Positions 5,007 to 6,254 of a DNA stretch of 6,254 nucleotides are shown one piece after another. Made by a program: the position numbers and the translations under genes. Every line of letters begins with the position of its first letter. Position 1 is the first letter of the stretch. Under the pieces are notes generated by a model, which ran no database searches, was not told the DNA's origin, and saw nothing but the letters and a program-made list of their open reading frames with translations. Source of the stretch: Solirubrobacteraceae bacterium (GTDB taxonomy: Bacteria; Actinomycetota; Thermoleophilia; Solirubrobacterales; Solirubrobacteraceae); NCBI GenBank assembly GCA_025455895.1, contig JALOLQ010000142.1, positions 1 to 6,254 on the forward strand, read 5' to 3'.

Positions 5007-6167
5007 TCAAGCCGCGAGCGGCGAGGCCGGCGGCGGCGGGGCGCTCTCGCGGCGCGACTCGGCGTCCGCGAGGTCCTCCATCGTCGTGCCGCGCTTGCCG
5101 TCGGCGGCGACGAGCAGCTTGAAGTCGTGTGGGCTCGAGGCGGCGCCGACCGCCTGGTCCATCGTGATCCGCCCGGCCTTCAGATGCCCGAACAGGGCCT
5201 GGTCGAAGGTCTGCATCCCGTAGTAGCCGCCGTCGGCGATGACCTCGGGGATCCGGCCGGTCTGCGTGTGGTCCATGATCATGTCGCGCACGCGGCCGGT
5301 CATCCGCAGGATCTCGCAGGCGGCGACGCGCCCGCCGCTGGCGGACGGGACGAGGCGCTGGGAGATCACGCCCTTCAGCGTCCCGGCGAGCATCGCCCGG
5401 ACCTGCTGATGCATGTGCGGGGGGAAGAAGTCGATCAGGCGGTTGATCGTCTCGGCGGCGTCCACGGTGTGGACGGTCGAGAACACGAGGTGGCCGGTCT
5501 CCGCCGCCGAGAGCGCGGTGTGCACCGTCTCCTCGTCGCGCATCTCGCCGATGAGGATCACGTCCGGGTCCTGGCGCAGGACGCGGCGCAGCGCGCGCTT
5601 GAACGACGCGGTGTCCTGCCCGACCTCGCGCTGGTTGATCAGCGACATCTTGTCCTGGTGCAGGAACTCGATCGGGTCCTCGATCGTCACCACGTGACGC
5701 GCGCGGGTCGAGTTGATGTGGTCGACCATCGCCGCGAGCGTCGTCGACTTGCCCGAGCCGGTCGTGCCGGTGAGCAGCACGATCCCGCGCTCCTCCTCGG
5801 CGAGGCCGCGGACGACCTCCGGCAGCGAGAGATCGTCGATCGTGCGGATCGAGATCGGGATCGCGCGGGCGACGATCGAGACGTCACCGCGCTGGCGGAA
5901 GGCGTTCACGCGGAACCGCGCGACGCCGGGGATCGCGTACGAGAAGTCGACCTCGTGCTCCTCGGCGAACTCGCGCAGCTTCGTCGGGTCGTGCAGCATC
6001 TCGTGCACGGCCTGCTCGGTGTCCTCCGCGCCCAGCACGTCGGTGCCGCCGATCGGCCGCAGGGCACCGTCCAGCCGCGTCAGCGGCGGCGATCCGGCCT
6101 TGAGATGGAGGTCCGAACCCTCGTTGGCGACGAGGTAGCGGAGGGCAGCGTCCAGGTCGAGAGGCAT
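5007..6167 (-). CDS. pilT: Type IV pilus twitching motility / retraction ATPase PilT
   Basis: PilT is the cytoplasmic hexameric ATPase that drives type IV pilus retraction. Numbered from ATG 6167 (386 aa), the motifs are the N-terminal SDLHLKAGSPP (18-28), Walker A GTTGSGKST (134-142), Asp box TIEDPIEF (161-168), Walker B DVILIGEMRD (202-211) and His box GHLVFSTVHT (225-234), all intact. The PilT-type end GYYGMQTFDQAL follows near 314-325. The usual PilT AIRNLIRE helix is represented by the diverged RVRDMIMD. A proline-rich tail (ESAPPPPASPLAA) closes the protein. Length matches PilT (about 340-390) rather than the longer PilB. The start is ambiguous: GTG 6173 adds two residues and has GGAGG 12 nt upstream, whereas ATG 6167 fits a short-leader transcript from the sigma-28-like promoter; I prefer ATG. 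The substrate pilus genes are outside the window. Confidence 0.96.
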   Translation of the reverse strand: MPLDLDAALRYLVANEGSDLHLKAGSPPLTRLDGALRPIGGTDVLGAEDTEQAVHEMLHDPTKLREFAEEHEVDFSYAIPGVARFRVNAFRQRGDVSIVARAIPISIRTIDDLSLPEVVRGLAEEERGIVLLTGTTGSGKSTTLAAMVDHINSTRARHVVTIEDPIEFLHQDKMSLINQREVGQDTASFKRALRRVLRQDPDVILIGEMRDEETVHTALSAAETGHLVFSTVHTVDAAETINRLIDFFPPHMHQQVRAMLAGTLKGVISQRLVPSASGGRVAACEILRMTGRVRDMIMDHTQTGRIPEVIADGGYYGMQTFDQALFGHLKAGRITMDQAVGAASSPHDFKLLVAADGKRGTTMEDLADAESRRESAPPPPASPLAA

Positions 6168-6175
6168 CCCCACTC

Positions 6176-6203
6176 TGATCGGCAGCCTCCGGCGGAGGCT
6201 TGA
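6176..6203 (-). promoter_or_regulatory. Sigma-28 (FliA/SigD/WhiG)-like promoter upstream of pilT
   Basis: On the minus strand TCAA (6203-6200) is followed by 16 nt and then GCCGATCA (6183-6176). Known motility-sigma promoters read TAAA, N15-16, GCCGATAA or CCGATAT, so this matches 3 of 4 and 7 of 8 positions at normal spacing. Transcription would begin near 6171-6168, giving a leader of only a few bases before ATG 6167 and placing GTG 6173 upstream of the RNA. No standard housekeeping promoter was evident in the 80 bases available. Confidence 0.5.
6184..6200. other. Perfect 7+7 dyad filling the pilT promoter spacer
   Basis: AGCCTCC (6184-6190) and GGAGGCT (6194-6200) are perfect inverted arms around a 3-nt centre. 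The dyad lies almost exactly between the proposed -35 and -10. As DNA it could be an operator. In a longer transcript it would be a tight hairpin hiding the only GGAGG ribosome binding site of pilT. Confidence 0.6.
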
Positions 6204-6229
6204 GGCTTGGGGCTTGGGGTGGGCTTGAG
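6198..6229 (-). repeat. Heptamer repeats CYCAAGC upstream of pilT
   Basis: Read on the minus strand, four heptamers occur: CTCAAGC (6229-6223), a 4-nt gap, CCCAAGC (6218-6212), CCCAAGC (6211-6205) and CTCAAGC (6204-6198). Three are in direct tandem and the last contains the proposed -35 TCAA. They could be repeated activator sites or redundant -35 elements. The rest of the window end (6230-6254) is G-rich on the plus strand with no recognisable gene. Confidence 0.7.
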
Positions 6230-6254
6230 GGGTGGCGGGACGGGTGGCGGAGGG

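Noticed and set aside
5127..6203. 358-codon plus-strand open frame opposite pilT, and the frame at 2690-3919 opposite the amidase
   Set aside because: Low-complexity R/D/H/A translation; the opposite strand has intact catalytic motifs, so these are shadows.

Overview
The window is very GC-rich, almost every base is in or close to a gene, and third codon positions are nearly all G or C. This points to a high-GC actinobacterium. A PilT-type twitching ATPase, a Tat-exported PGRP-fold amidase with C-terminal beta domains, and a YibE/F membrane protein together would fit Thermoleophilia (Solirubrobacterales-like). That placement is an inference from gene content, not a measurement.

Left part (1-2023): a DUF1826 gene runs leftward off the window edge. 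It is divergent from a YibE/F-family membrane protein gene, and a Fur/Zur-type palindrome lies between them. The yibE/F gene is split by an exact 20-bp tandem duplication that shifts the reading frame. The shifted frame ends in a TGATG overlap that could allow restart in the correct frame. A 58-codon gene follows 18 nt later; it encodes a small protein beginning MCMQCM with one membrane segment. The Zur-like box, a DUF1826 protein (a family I recall from zinc-limitation regulons), a His-rich YibE/F tail and a CxxC micro-protein together suggest a metal-homeostasis locus.

Right part (2024-6254): everything is on the minus strand. In transcription order the genes are pilT (type IV pilus retraction ATPase), an AIM24-family protein, an HxlR-type regulator with its own operator and probable leaderless promoter, and a 575-residue Tat-dependent N-acetylmuramoyl-L-alanine amidase. 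The amidase stop codon abuts the micro-protein stop codon (TGATCA). Upstream of pilT is a sequence resembling a sigma-28 (FliA/SigD/WhiG) promoter. A perfect 7+7 dyad fills its spacer, and heptamer repeats of the form CYCAAGC flank and overlap its -35 side.

No RNA genes, CRISPR arrays, insertion sequences or prophage signs were seen, and no stretch over 300 bases lacks a gene.
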